35,902 bases of DNA from Bifidobacterium breve (lineage in GTDB: Bacteria > Actinomycetota > Acidimicrobiia > Acidimicrobiales > Ilumatobacteraceae). Where the stretch lies: positions 1 to 35,902 of the forward strand of contig CAMCZG010000013.1 of the NCBI GenBank assembly GCA_945886445.1, read 5' to 3'. A program made the translations under genes and the position numbers. Numbering within the stretch: the first letter of the stretch is position 1; every line of letters begins with the position of its first letter. Below, piece after piece: positions 7,348 through 15,384 of the stretch. The notes under the pieces are model-generated. The model did no database searches. It was not told the origin of the DNA and was given only the letters and a program-made list of their open reading frames with translations.

Positions 7348-9150
7348 ATGTCGCAAGCGCAGAGCCACAAACAAGACGGCCCTGCTATCGCAGAGGGCTG
7401 GAAACTCTTACGCAATGTGTTGCGCGAACAGCGTAAAGGTTTGATGCAGGGTGTGGTCATTGGCCTCATGTGGAGCGCGGGAAAGGTTGCGATTCCGCAA
7501 CTTTTCAAACTGGGGGTCGACCGAGGTATTGAACAAGATGGTTCACTTCTGTTGTGGGCGGGGGCAATTACCTGTGTAGGCGTCGTCGCAGGTGTTTTTT
7601 CTGCGTGGCGCAGGTGGATTGGCTTTCGCGAAAGTAGATGGACGGAGAGTTCGCTACGCGAGCGCCTCTTTACACACCTCCAAGGGCTGCATATTGGGTA
7701 TCACGACATGGCCCAAACGGGGCAACTCATGAGTCGTGCGTCAAGCGACCTTGGTCAAATTCAAGGTTTTGTTGTGATGATTCCGCTCACCATTTCCAAT
7801 GTCGCCATGGTGGCTGCAGTGATGGTCATTCTCCTCTCCAGCCAGCCGATGCTTGCTGTCATTGCGCTCGCACCTTTGCCTTTCGTCAACCTGGCCGCTC
7901 GACGTTTTTCGAACAGCATTCATCCAGCAATTCTTGCCGTGCAGGCAGAGCAAGCAGAACTTGCCAACGTTGTTGAAGAAAGTGTGTCGGGTATTCGTGT
8001 TGTGAAGGGCTTTGGTGCCGAAGCAACACAAATGCGGAAGTTAGAAAAAGAAGCGAACGATATTCGTGGCGTGTCGCTAGGTGCAGCCAAAATTCGCAGC
8101 AAATTCTTGCCAGGCATCGACCTCTTGCCCTCCGTTGGCCTCATTGCTGTTCTGGGCATTGGCGGCCATCGTGTCATTAACGGTCAAATGAGCGTGGGCG
8201 ATCTTGTTGCATTCAATACGTATCTCACCATGCTCATCTGGCCATTGCGCAATATTGGTATGACGGTGGCTTTTGGCCAACGTGCAGCTGCCGCACTCAT
8301 GCGCGTCAATGAAGTGCTCTCTACAGAACCCGCCGTTGCCGACCCACCAAAACCACAAGCACTTCCCAGTAGAACAAGCTCGGCATTTACTGGTGCGGTG
8401 ACGTTCTCTGACGTGTCGTTTGGTTATTCCGCCGAGCACGAAGTACTCAATCATTTGGACCTCGTCATCCAGCCCGGTGAGTCGGTGGCCATTGTCGGTG
8501 CAACGGGCAGCGGGAAGAGTACTTTGGCGCGGTTATTGCTGCGTTTTTACGACACCTCATCGGGCGGCATCACACTCGATGGCATCGATATTCGCCAGCT
8601 ACGTTTGTCTGAGTTGCGTCGTGCTGTTGCAGTGGTATTCGAAGATACTTTGCTGTTCCACGACACTGTTGCTGCCAATATTGCATTTGCAGAACCCAAT
8701 GCCCATCAAGATCGTATTGAGGCGGCAGCTCGTCTTGCTGGTGCACACGATTTCATCTTGGAACTTCCCGATGGGTACAACACTGTTCTGGGTGAGCGCG
8801 GATACTCGCTCTCGGGTGGGCAACGTCAACGTATTGCCATTGCGCGTGCCATTGTGGCCGACCCTCGTGTACTGGTGCTTGACGATGCAACATCGGCAGT
8901 AGACCCCGCCAAAGAAAATGAAATTCGTGAGGCCATGACCACGGTCATGCGCGGTCGTACCACTTTGGTTATTGCACATCGGCCAGCAACTATTGCACTT
9001 GCTAGCAAAGTGGCATTGCTCGACGAAGGTCGCATTGTTGCCTTTGGCGAGCACTCGCACTTACTTGCTACGAATGCGAAGTATGGCGAAGTTCTTGCTG
9101 CGCAGGAGAAAAATATTGCCTCACTCACTGGCACAACGGCAGGCGACTAA
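7348..9150 (+). CDS. ABC exporter half-transporter, TMD-NBD (degenerate-site partner)
   Basis: The roughly 600-aa half-transporter has an N-terminal six-helix type IV exporter membrane domain (residues about 25-320), then an ATPase domain. Walker A is GATGSGKST near 384, the signature is LSGGQ near 488, and Walker B is VLVLDD near 509-514. The residue after the Walker B aspartate is Asp, not the catalytic Glu. The Q-loop position reads VVFEDT, with no Gln. The H-loop AHR is intact. The next gene encodes a partner with the complementary defects, so the two probably form a heterodimer. ATG 7348 is preferred over GTG 7339 because it follows a TACGGT -10-like box by 7 nt. The substrate is unknown: lipid, drug or peptide are all possible. 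Confidence 0.9.
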   Translation: MSQAQSHKQDGPAIAEGWKLLRNVLREQRKGLMQGVVIGLMWSAGKVAIPQLFKLGVDRGIEQDGSLLLWAGAITCVGVVAGVFSAWRRWIGFRESRWTESSLRERLFTHLQGLHIGYHDMAQTGQLMSRASSDLGQIQGFVVMIPLTISNVAMVAAVMVILLSSQPMLAVIALAPLPFVNLAARRFSNSIHPAILAVQAEQAELANVVEESVSGIRVVKGFGAEATQMRKLEKEANDIRGVSLGAAKIRSKFLPGIDLLPSVGLIAVLGIGGHRVINGQMSVGDLVAFNTYLTMLIWPLRNIGMTVAFGQRAAAALMRVNEVLSTEPAVADPPKPQALPSRTSSAFTGAVTFSDVSFGYSAEHEVLNHLDLVIQPGESVAIVGATGSGKSTLARLLLRFYDTSSGGITLDGIDIRQLRLSELRRAVAVVFEDTLLFHDTVAANIAFAEPNAHQDRIEAAARLAGAHDFILELPDGYNTVLGERGYSLSGGQRQRIAIARAIVADPRVLVLDDATSAVDPAKENEIREAMTTVMRGRTTLVIAHRPATIALASKVALLDEGRIVAFGEHSHLLATNAKYGEVLAAQEKNIASLTGTTAGD

Positions 9151-9152
9151 CA

Positions 9153-10940
9153 GTGTGGGGCGGCGGAGCAGTTTCGGCAGAAGATCGTGTGTCGCGCGAC
9201 GAAGCGCGCAATCTCTTGCGTCGAACATTTGCTATGGCAGAACCTTTTCGCAAAACAATGCTGGCGGCACTCGCGTGCGTTATTGCAGTTACTTTGTGCA
9301 CGTTGGCTGGCCCCGTATTGGTACGTCATGGCATTGATGCAGGAATACGGGCAAAAAATACACGCTCGCTCAATTTTTCTGTTATTGCATACATTGCGGT
9401 GACCTGTATTGCATATTGCTTTGGTCGTGCTCAATACATTTTCATTAACCGAGCCGGCGAGAACCTTTTGCGCGTCTTGCGTTTACGTGTTTTTTCCCAA
9501 ATGCAAAAACAGTCAATGGCGTTCTACGACAGAGAGAAAGCTGGAGTTCTTGTAGCGCGCATGACCGCCGACATTGAAAGTATGAGTGAATTAGTGCAGT
9601 GGGGTTTACTTCAGTTCATCTCTGCTGGGTTCCTTCTCTTTCTTGCAGTCATTTTGCTCTTCACGTTGTCGTGGCAACTCACCATTGTGGCTTTACTGGT
9701 GATGCCGGTCATTTTTATCGCTTCCATTAAATTTCAGCGTGATTCCAATAAGGCGTATCTCGATGTGCGAGAACGAGTTGGTGCAAACCTCTCCGCTTTG
9801 CAAGAAGGCATTGCCGGAGTGAGAGTCATTCAGGCTTATGCCCGTGAAGAAGAACAGGTACGGCGCTTTCGTGCGTCGAATGACGCTCTATATAAAAGTC
9901 ATATGCACAGCGTGAAAGTGAGCATGTGGTATTTCGGACTCGTTGAGTTCTGCGGCATTTTTGCTTCGGCGCTCATTGTGGGTATGGGCGGATGGCTGGT
10001 GCACAGGGGAAGTGTGTCAGTAGGAACAGTGGTGGCATTTGTACTGCTTCTTGCCAACTTGTTCGACCCTGTACAACAGTTGTCGCAGTTATATAACACC
10101 ATGCAATCTGCCGGCGCTGCGTTGAAAAAGTTATACGGCATTATGGATGCAGTGCCCGAAGTAGATGAATCTATTGGCGCTGTTGATTTACCAGAGCACG
10201 GCGACCTAGTGGTGAGTGGCGCAACTTTTACTTATGCAGCAGGAGTCCAACATGCGCTGCACAATGTTTCTATTACAGTGCCCAATGGCAAACGACTCGC
10301 GTTAGTGGGGCCCACAGGTGCTGGTAAGTCAACATTGGCAAAGTTGATGGCGCGGTTGTACGACCCCAATGAAGGTTCTATTTCATATGGTGGAGTGAAC
10401 TTGCGCGACGCAACAATGCAATCATTGCGCGAACGCATTGTGGTGGTGCCTCAAGAAGGTTTTCTCTTCAATGGAACCATTCGTGAAAATTTGCGTATTG
10501 CAAAAAGTGATGCCACCGATGCAGAGATCGATAGAGCATTACAGGCGTTGGGTGTGTTCGAGCGATTCATGGCGTTTCCGCAAGGTCTTGACACCGAAGT
10601 ACACGAGCGCGGGTCGCGGTTGTCTGCTGGGGAGCGACAACTTGTCTCTCTTGCGCGCGCAGCCCTTGTAGACCCTGCTGTGCTCGTGCTCGACGAAGCA
10701 ACGTCGAACCTCGACCCAGGCACGGAAAAAGATGTTGAAGCGGCGTTAGAAGCGTTAATGCAGGGGCGCAGCGTAGTTGTTGTTGCGCACCGCCTGACCA
10801 CTGTGCAGCGAGCCGACGCTATTGGTGTTGTTGACCATGCTGAGCTTGTGGAATGGGGAACGCATAGCGAACTGGTGCAGAAGAACGGCAAATATACCTT
10901 GCTCGTTAACGCCTGGAACGCGAGTCAGCCGACGCGTTAG
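9153..10940 (+). CDS. ABC exporter half-transporter, TMD-NBD (catalytic-site partner)
   Basis: The 595-aa half-transporter starts with GTG only 2 nt after the first ABC gene stops, so the pair is one operon. The membrane domain spans about residues 25-315. The ATPase domain has Walker A GPTGAGKST near 386, a canonical Q-loop VVPQEGFLF, Walker B LVLDEATSNLD with the catalytic Glu, and H-loop AHR. Its signature reads LSAGE rather than LSGGQ. Walker A/B here would pair with the intact LSGGQ of the partner to give one competent ATP site. The LSAGE here would pair with the partner's Asp-substituted Walker B to give one degenerate site. That is the known architecture of heterodimeric exporters such as TM287/288 and BmrCD. 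The start is uncertain because no Shine-Dalgarno is clear. Confidence 0.9.
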   Translation: MWGGGAVSAEDRVSRDEARNLLRRTFAMAEPFRKTMLAALACVIAVTLCTLAGPVLVRHGIDAGIRAKNTRSLNFSVIAYIAVTCIAYCFGRAQYIFINRAGENLLRVLRLRVFSQMQKQSMAFYDREKAGVLVARMTADIESMSELVQWGLLQFISAGFLLFLAVILLFTLSWQLTIVALLVMPVIFIASIKFQRDSNKAYLDVRERVGANLSALQEGIAGVRVIQAYAREEEQVRRFRASNDALYKSHMHSVKVSMWYFGLVEFCGIFASALIVGMGGWLVHRGSVSVGTVVAFVLLLANLFDPVQQLSQLYNTMQSAGAALKKLYGIMDAVPEVDESIGAVDLPEHGDLVVSGATFTYAAGVQHALHNVSITVPNGKRLALVGPTGAGKSTLAKLMARLYDPNEGSISYGGVNLRDATMQSLRERIVVVPQEGFLFNGTIRENLRIAKSDATDAEIDRALQALGVFERFMAFPQGLDTEVHERGSRLSAGERQLVSLARAALVDPAVLVLDEATSNLDPGTEKDVEAALEALMQGRSVVVVAHRLTTVQRADAIGVVDHAELVEWGTHSELVQKNGKYTLLVNAWNASQPTR

Positions 10941-11260
10941 AAATTTGTGGGAGGGGCTGGTGGCCCAAAACGGTTAGTTGATGCATCGCCAGGCTGCGCC
11001 CAAAAAATAATGTTTCCAATTGGGAGAAGAATCCACCAGCCGCTTTTGTTCACGTCATGCATGCGTCGAATGCCGAACATTATTTGAGGTAGAACAAGGG
11101 CGGTAGAGACGATGTTTCCCGCGCTTGCATTAGCGGCTGATACGAGGTACTGCGCAACGATGGTGAAAAGGATCCACCACCAAAAATCGCCACGTCGAGC
11201 ACGACCTTTGTAATTGACATAGTTGAAAAAACCAAGTTTGACAGCAGTAACAATAGGCAT
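10937..11260 (-). CDS. DUF805 family integral membrane protein
   Basis: The 107-aa protein has the DUF805 signature: FFNYVNYKGRARRGDFWWW at residues 11-29, then hydrophobic segments about 27-46 (ILFTIVAQYLVSA) and 50-64, IRRMHDVNKSGWW (66-77 region; family R-R-L-H-D-x-x-x-S-G-W-W), and a last hydrophobic stretch ILLPIGNIIFWAQPG. Function is unknown across the family. The gene lies 9 nt downstream of the metH stop on the same strand, and its stop overlaps the second ABC gene's stop by 4 nt. The TAA stop of metH forms the start of a TAAATT hexamer exactly 6 nt before this ATG, so it may be transcribed separately from metH as a leaderless message. Confidence 0.85.
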   Translation of the reverse strand: MPIVTAVKLGFFNYVNYKGRARRGDFWWWILFTIVAQYLVSAANASAGNIVSTALVLPQIMFGIRRMHDVNKSGWWILLPIGNIIFWAQPGDASTNRFGPPAPPTNF

Positions 11261-11266
11261 GAGGCA

Positions 11267-11272
11267 AATTTA
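11267..11272 (-). promoter_or_regulatory. Putative -10 hexamer TAAATT for the DUF805 gene, nested in the metH stop codon
   Basis: On the minus strand TAAATT begins with the metH stop codon TAA (11270-11272), is followed by six bases (TGCCTC), and then by the DUF805 ATG. The same arrangement is seen for pepA and glf. Confidence 0.4.
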
Positions 11273-14200
11273 GCGGGCGACGAAGTACTTTGCGCGAGGA
11301 TGATGGCAAATGATTGCTGAAGTTGTTTGTTCGGGCTGGTATTGCCAACCGGTTTCTTCGCTCACTTCAATACCAAGTCGACCAGCCTCAAGAAGCGCAG
11401 CCACAGTTGCGTTGTCTTCAAGATCTGGGCAAGCGGGGTAGCCCCATGAATAACGTCCACTGCGGTACTGCTGGCGAAAGAGGCCGTGCAGCGACGGGCC
11501 ATCTTCATCGACAAAGCCCCATTCGGTACGAATGCGATGGTGCCAATATTCGGCGAGCGCTTCAGCCATTTCAACGCCAAGGCCGTGCAAGATGAGATAG
11601 TCCTGATACTTGTTCTGTTCAAACAATTCAGCTGCCATTTCACTTACTGCATTTCCCATGGTCACAATGTGGAACGCTGCGTAGTCTTTCTCGCCCGACT
11701 CAACACTGCGAAAGAAGTCGGCAATGCAGAGGAAGGGTTCTTCGCGTTGGCGTGGGTAGTGGAAGCGACACTGTTCGGTGGTGCGAGTGTCGTCGGCGTA
11801 CACCACAAGGTCGGTGCCGTCGGCATTGACAGGGAAGTAGCCGTAGACCACCTGCGGTAGCAGCACGCCACTGGTTTTGGCATTGCTCAACTGTTCGCGC
11901 AGAAGAGGACGCAAGCGATCTTTAAATTGCTCATCGGTTTCGCCGTTTTCGGGGCGGAACTGCCACTGGTTGCGAAAGATTGCTGTTTCGTTGATGTAGG
12001 CAGCAATATCGTCAATTGCTAAACCTTTCACCACTTTTGAACCAAGGAATGGCGGGGCGAACACGTGGTTGTCGGTAGCAACATCTGGCGAGCGATGCGG
12101 TAACTCAACCTCTACGCGTTCTGCTTTATTGCGATCGGGAAGAACGCGACCACTGGGAATGCGACCGAAATCGGGGTCAACGACACCGTCACGCTTAATC
12201 GACATAATTTTGTCGAGCGTGTAGAGGCCCTCAAATGCATCACGACCGTAGAACACGCGACCGTCGTAGATCTCGCGAAGATCTTTTTCTACATACGTGC
12301 GCGTGAGGGCGGCGCCGCCCAAAATGACTGGAATTTCAGATAGCCCAACAGCATTCAGCTCTTGCAAGTTTTCGCGCATGATGAGCGTGCTCTTCACGAG
12401 CAACCCACTCATACCGAGGGCGTCGGCGTTTACTTCTTGAACTTTGGCAATCATGTCGGCAATAGACACCTTGATGCCCATGTTCACCACTTCATAGCCG
12501 TTGTTGGTGCAAATGATGTCGACCAAGTTCTTGCCAATGTCGTGCACGTCACCTTTTACAGTGGCGAGAACAAGGCGACCCTTTGAAGTTTGACCATCAA
12601 TTTTTTCCATAAATGGTTCAAGGTGGGCAACTGCAGTTTTCATTGTTTCCGCACTTTGCAAAACAAATGGCAATTGCATTTGACCAGAACCAAAAAGTTC
12701 TCCAACAACTTTCATGCCTTCAAGAAGGATGTTGTTAATAATGTCGAGCGGTGGGATGCCTTGTGTCATGGCAGTGTTGAGGTCGTCGGTGAGGCCGTCG
12801 CGTTCAGCATCAATAATGCGTTGCTTCAAAATGCGCTCAAGTGTCCAGTCGCTGCGGTCTTCTTTGACTGCATCAACCGACTTCACATCTTCAAAGAGGC
12901 GCAGTAGAACATTCAGTGCGTTTTCGCCATTGATTTCTTCGTCATAGATGAGAGCACGACACACTTCTTTTTGTTCTTCAGGAATGCGCGAGAGTGGCAA
13001 AATTTTGCTGGCATGAACAATTGCCGAGTCGAGGCCAATTGACGTGCATTCGGCAAGAAAGACGCTGTTCAGCACCTGGCGCAGAGCCGGCTTCAAACCA
13101 AAGCTGACGTTCGACAAACCAAGTGTGGTGAAAGCGCCAGGAATTTCTTCTTTAATGCGGCGAATGGCGTCCATTGTTGCCAAACCGTCGCGACGCAGGT
13201 CTTTATCGCCGGTGCCAATAGGGAAGGTAAGGGCATCGAAGATGAGATCGGATGAACGAAGGCCATAGCGCTCGGTCGCAATTTTGTTCAGACGATGCGC
13301 TACTTCCATTTTCCATTCAACGTCACGTGCTTGACCGCGTTCGTCAATGAGCAAACAAATAACTGCGCACCCGTAGTCGCGGGCAAGGGTAAAGACGCGG
13401 TCGAGTCGGCTGCCTGGCTCTTCTCCGTCTTCTAGGTTGGCAGAGTTCAAAACACCGCGGCCGCCATTGTGTAGGAGGCCCGCTTCCATGACCTGGGGTT
13501 CTGTGCTGTCGAATACCAACGGAACGCTTACTTGTGAACCGAATCTGCTGGCGATGGAATTCATGTCGATGACGCCATCGCGGCCTACATAGTCAACACA
13601 GACGTCAATAACGTGTGCACCCTCACGTATTTGCTCGGCGCCCATTTTGGTGCAACCGTCCCAGTCGGCTTCAAGCATGAGGTCGCGAAATGCTCGTGAA
13701 CCATTGGTGTTGGTGCGTTCTCCAATAATGAGAAATGAATTGTCTTGAATAATGGGTACCGATGAATACAAAGAGGTAAGTGCAGGCTCAAAGTTGTAAT
13801 TGCGTGGAGCAGGTGTGAGGTCGCGTACTGCTTCTACAACCTGGCGCAGGTGCTCTGGGGTGGTGCCACAGCAACCGCCCACAATGCCAATGCCCAAATC
13901 TTCCACGTGGTGCTTGTGATACGAAGCGAGCTCAGGTGGTGTGAGGTCGTAATGCGTGCGACCATTGAGAACACTTGGTAAACCAGCGTTCGGCAAAACT
14001 GAAATAGGAATAGGTGAGTGTTGCGAGAGGTGACGCAGGTGCTCTTGCATTTCAGCGGGGCCAGTTGCACAGTTAATGCCAATGACATCGGGGCGCATTG
14101 CTTCTAATGCAACTAATGCAGCCCCAATTTCAGTGCCCACCAACATGCGTCCGGTTGTTTCCATGGTGACTTGCACCTGAATAGGAATTTCGCGGCCCAC

Positions 14201-14746
14201 AATTTTCATTGCTTGTCGGCATGCTTGCATCGCAGCTTTAATTTGCAACAGGTCCATGCAAGTTTCAATAAGGAAAAGGTCTGATCCTCCATCGAGAAGT
14301 CCGCGCGCTTGTTCTACATACGAGTCGCGCAGTTCGGCAAAGCCAATGTGCCCGAGGCTCGGCAGTTTGGTTCCGGGGCCCATTGACCCTGCAACAAATC
14401 GCGTACGCCCGTCGGCTTCGTAGCTGCTTGCCACCTCGCGCGCGAGTGACGCAGCTACGACGTTGAGTTCGTATGACTTTTCAGGAATTGCGTACTCGGT
14501 GAGAACAGTAGAGAAAGATCCGAAGCTTGCCGTTTCAATTGCGTCAACACCGACCTTGAGAAAGGCGTCGTGCATAGAACGAATGACGTCGGGTCGAGTG
14601 AGGCACAGCATCTCGTTGCAACCTTCTAGAGCTGCACCGCCAAAATCGTCTGGGCCAAGATCAAGATCTTGCACAAAGGTGCCAAAGGCACCGTCAAACA
14701 CAATGACGCGGTCGTTCACGGCTTGAAGGTAAGTCTGTCTTTTCAT
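11270..14746 (-). CDS. metH: Cobalamin-dependent methionine synthase
   Basis: The 1158-aa protein has all four MetH modules in order. The homocysteine-binding barrel (about 1-310) has DGAFGTF and the zinc cysteines Cys226 (GINCATGP) and Cys292/Cys293 (GGCCGT). The pterin-binding domain (about 335-610) begins with FLIIGERTNTNGS. The cobalamin cap and Rossmann domain (about 630-880) contain GDVHDIGKN, with His735 as the lower cobalt ligand. The C-terminal AdoMet reactivation domain covers about 900-1158, with the late RYSWGYPACPDL segment. It methylates homocysteine from 5-methyl-THF using methylcobalamin. A TAACTT -10-like box and an AAGGA Shine-Dalgarno precede the ATG. It is divergent from a cobalamin adenosyltransferase gene. 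I see no cobalamin riboswitch in the 65-bp gap. Confidence 0.97.
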   Translation of the reverse strand: MKRQTYLQAVNDRVIVFDGAFGTFVQDLDLGPDDFGGAALEGCNEMLCLTRPDVIRSMHDAFLKVGVDAIETASFGSFSTVLTEYAIPEKSYELNVVAASLAREVASSYEADGRTRFVAGSMGPGTKLPSLGHIGFAELRDSYVEQARGLLDGGSDLFLIETCMDLLQIKAAMQACRQAMKIVGREIPIQVQVTMETTGRMLVGTEIGAALVALEAMRPDVIGINCATGPAEMQEHLRHLSQHSPIPISVLPNAGLPSVLNGRTHYDLTPPELASYHKHHVEDLGIGIVGGCCGTTPEHLRQVVEAVRDLTPAPRNYNFEPALTSLYSSVPIIQDNSFLIIGERTNTNGSRAFRDLMLEADWDGCTKMGAEQIREGAHVIDVCVDYVGRDGVIDMNSIASRFGSQVSVPLVFDSTEPQVMEAGLLHNGGRGVLNSANLEDGEEPGSRLDRVFTLARDYGCAVICLLIDERGQARDVEWKMEVAHRLNKIATERYGLRSSDLIFDALTFPIGTGDKDLRRDGLATMDAIRRIKEEIPGAFTTLGLSNVSFGLKPALRQVLNSVFLAECTSIGLDSAIVHASKILPLSRIPEEQKEVCRALIYDEEINGENALNVLLRLFEDVKSVDAVKEDRSDWTLERILKQRIIDAERDGLTDDLNTAMTQGIPPLDIINNILLEGMKVVGELFGSGQMQLPFVLQSAETMKTAVAHLEPFMEKIDGQTSKGRLVLATVKGDVHDIGKNLVDIICTNNGYEVVNMGIKVSIADMIAKVQEVNADALGMSGLLVKSTLIMRENLQELNAVGLSEIPVILGGAALTRTYVEKDLREIYDGRVFYGRDAFEGLYTLDKIMSIKRDGVVDPDFGRIPSGRVLPDRNKAERVEVELPHRSPDVATDNHVFAPPFLGSKVVKGLAIDDIAAYINETAIFRNQWQFRPENGETDEQFKDRLRPLLREQLSNAKTSGVLLPQVVYGYFPVNADGTDLVVYADDTRTTEQCRFHYPRQREEPFLCIADFFRSVESGEKDYAAFHIVTMGNAVSEMAAELFEQNKYQDYLILHGLGVEMAEALAEYWHHRIRTEWGFVDEDGPSLHGLFRQQYRSGRYSWGYPACPDLEDNATVAALLEAGRLGIEVSEETGWQYQPEQTTSAIICHHPRAKYFVAR

Positions 14747-14755
14747 GTTCCTTAC

Positions 14756-14761
14756 AAGTTA
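14756..14761 (-). promoter_or_regulatory. Putative -10 hexamer TAACTT for metH
   Basis: On the minus strand TAACTT lies 9 nt before the metH ATG, and the spacer contains the AAGGA Shine-Dalgarno. The sequence TGCCGATAA overlaps it just upstream and recurs before the spoIID-like gene. Confidence 0.35.
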
Positions 14762-14797
14762 TCGGCACAGGATCAGGTGCTAGTAACTCTCCCGCAC

Positions 14798-14803
14798 TAA
14801 CGT
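14798..14803 (+). promoter_or_regulatory. Putative -10 hexamer TAACGT for the cobalamin adenosyltransferase gene
   Basis: TAACGT ends 8 nt before ATG 14812 and no Shine-Dalgarno is present, so a near-leaderless transcript is likely. The same hexamer precedes the thioesterase gene at 2854-2859. Confidence 0.4.
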
Positions 14804-14811
14804 TGTTATTA

Positions 14812-15375
14812 ATGGCACGCGAACCGATCTATACACGTGATGGCGACGATGGCACTACAGGCCTCTTTTACGGAGGCAGAGTGCCTAAAGACTCTGCATT
14901 GCCGCGCGCCTATGGCACCGTCGACGAGGCGCAGGCCGTGTTGGGGCTTGCTCGTAGTGCTGCAGTGAACAACGCGGGTGATGCCCGTTCACAAGAAGTA
15001 GTCACGATGCTCGAGCCGTTTATGCGCGACTTATGGGTGCTCATGGCTGAACTGGCTACTTTGCCAGAGAATCGCCACAAGCTAGTGCCTGAAAAGTCGT
15101 GCGTGTCAGCAGAGATGGTGACCAACATGGAACAACTCATCGACAAGCTCGATACGCAATTTGAACACCCCACAGAGTTTGTTGTTCCTGGCGAGCACCC
15201 TGTGTCGGCATGGCTCGATCTTGCGCGCACCGTTGTGCGTCGTGCAGAACGTCATTCGCTTGCTGCTGCTCCAGCTCCGTCGCATGTAGTGCCATACCTG
15301 AATCGCATGTCCGACCTGCTGTGGACCATGGCACGTTGGCAAGAGGGTACGAGTCGCCCTGTACGCAGCGTTTAG
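14812..15375 (+). CDS. Cob(I)alamin adenosyltransferase, PduO type
   Basis: The 187-aa protein begins with the PduO ATP-binding motif YTRDGDDGTTGLFYGGR (residues 6-22), followed by RAYGTVDEAQAVLG, matching the family A-Y-G-x-V-D-E. It ends with VRRAERHSLA and YLNRMSDLLWTMARWQ, matching R-x-A-E-R and Y-L-N-R-L-S-D. It transfers the adenosyl group of ATP to cob(I)alamin to make adenosylcobalamin. The family usually acts as a cytoplasmic trimer. ATG 14812 is preferred over a TTG at 14803 because the -10-like TAACGT box overlaps the latter. Divergence from metH places two B12-using or B12-forming activities side by side. They need different B12 forms (methyl versus adenosyl). Confidence 0.88.
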   Translation: MAREPIYTRDGDDGTTGLFYGGRVPKDSALPRAYGTVDEAQAVLGLARSAAVNNAGDARSQEVVTMLEPFMRDLWVLMAELATLPENRHKLVPEKSCVSAEMVTNMEQLIDKLDTQFEHPTEFVVPGEHPVSAWLDLARTVVRRAERHSLAAAPAPSHVVPYLNRMSDLLWTMARWQEGTSRPVRSV

Positions 15376-15378
15376 ACT
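15373..15378 (+). promoter_or_regulatory. Putative -10 hexamer TAGACT for pepA, nested in the preceding stop codon
   Basis: TAGACT starts with the TAG stop codon of the adenosyltransferase gene, is followed by GCTTAT (6 nt), and then by the GTG start of pepA. No Shine-Dalgarno is present, so a leaderless transcript is the simplest reading. Confidence 0.45.
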
Positions 15379-15384
15379 GCTTAT

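Noticed and set aside
14747-14811. Cobalamin riboswitch before metH or the adenosyltransferase gene
   Set aside because: The gap is only 65 bp and shows no B12-box-like sequence.
14803-14811. TTG start adding three residues to the adenosyltransferase
   Set aside because: The TTG overlaps the -10-like TAACGT box, and family members begin just before the YTRxGDDG motif, which fits ATG 14812.
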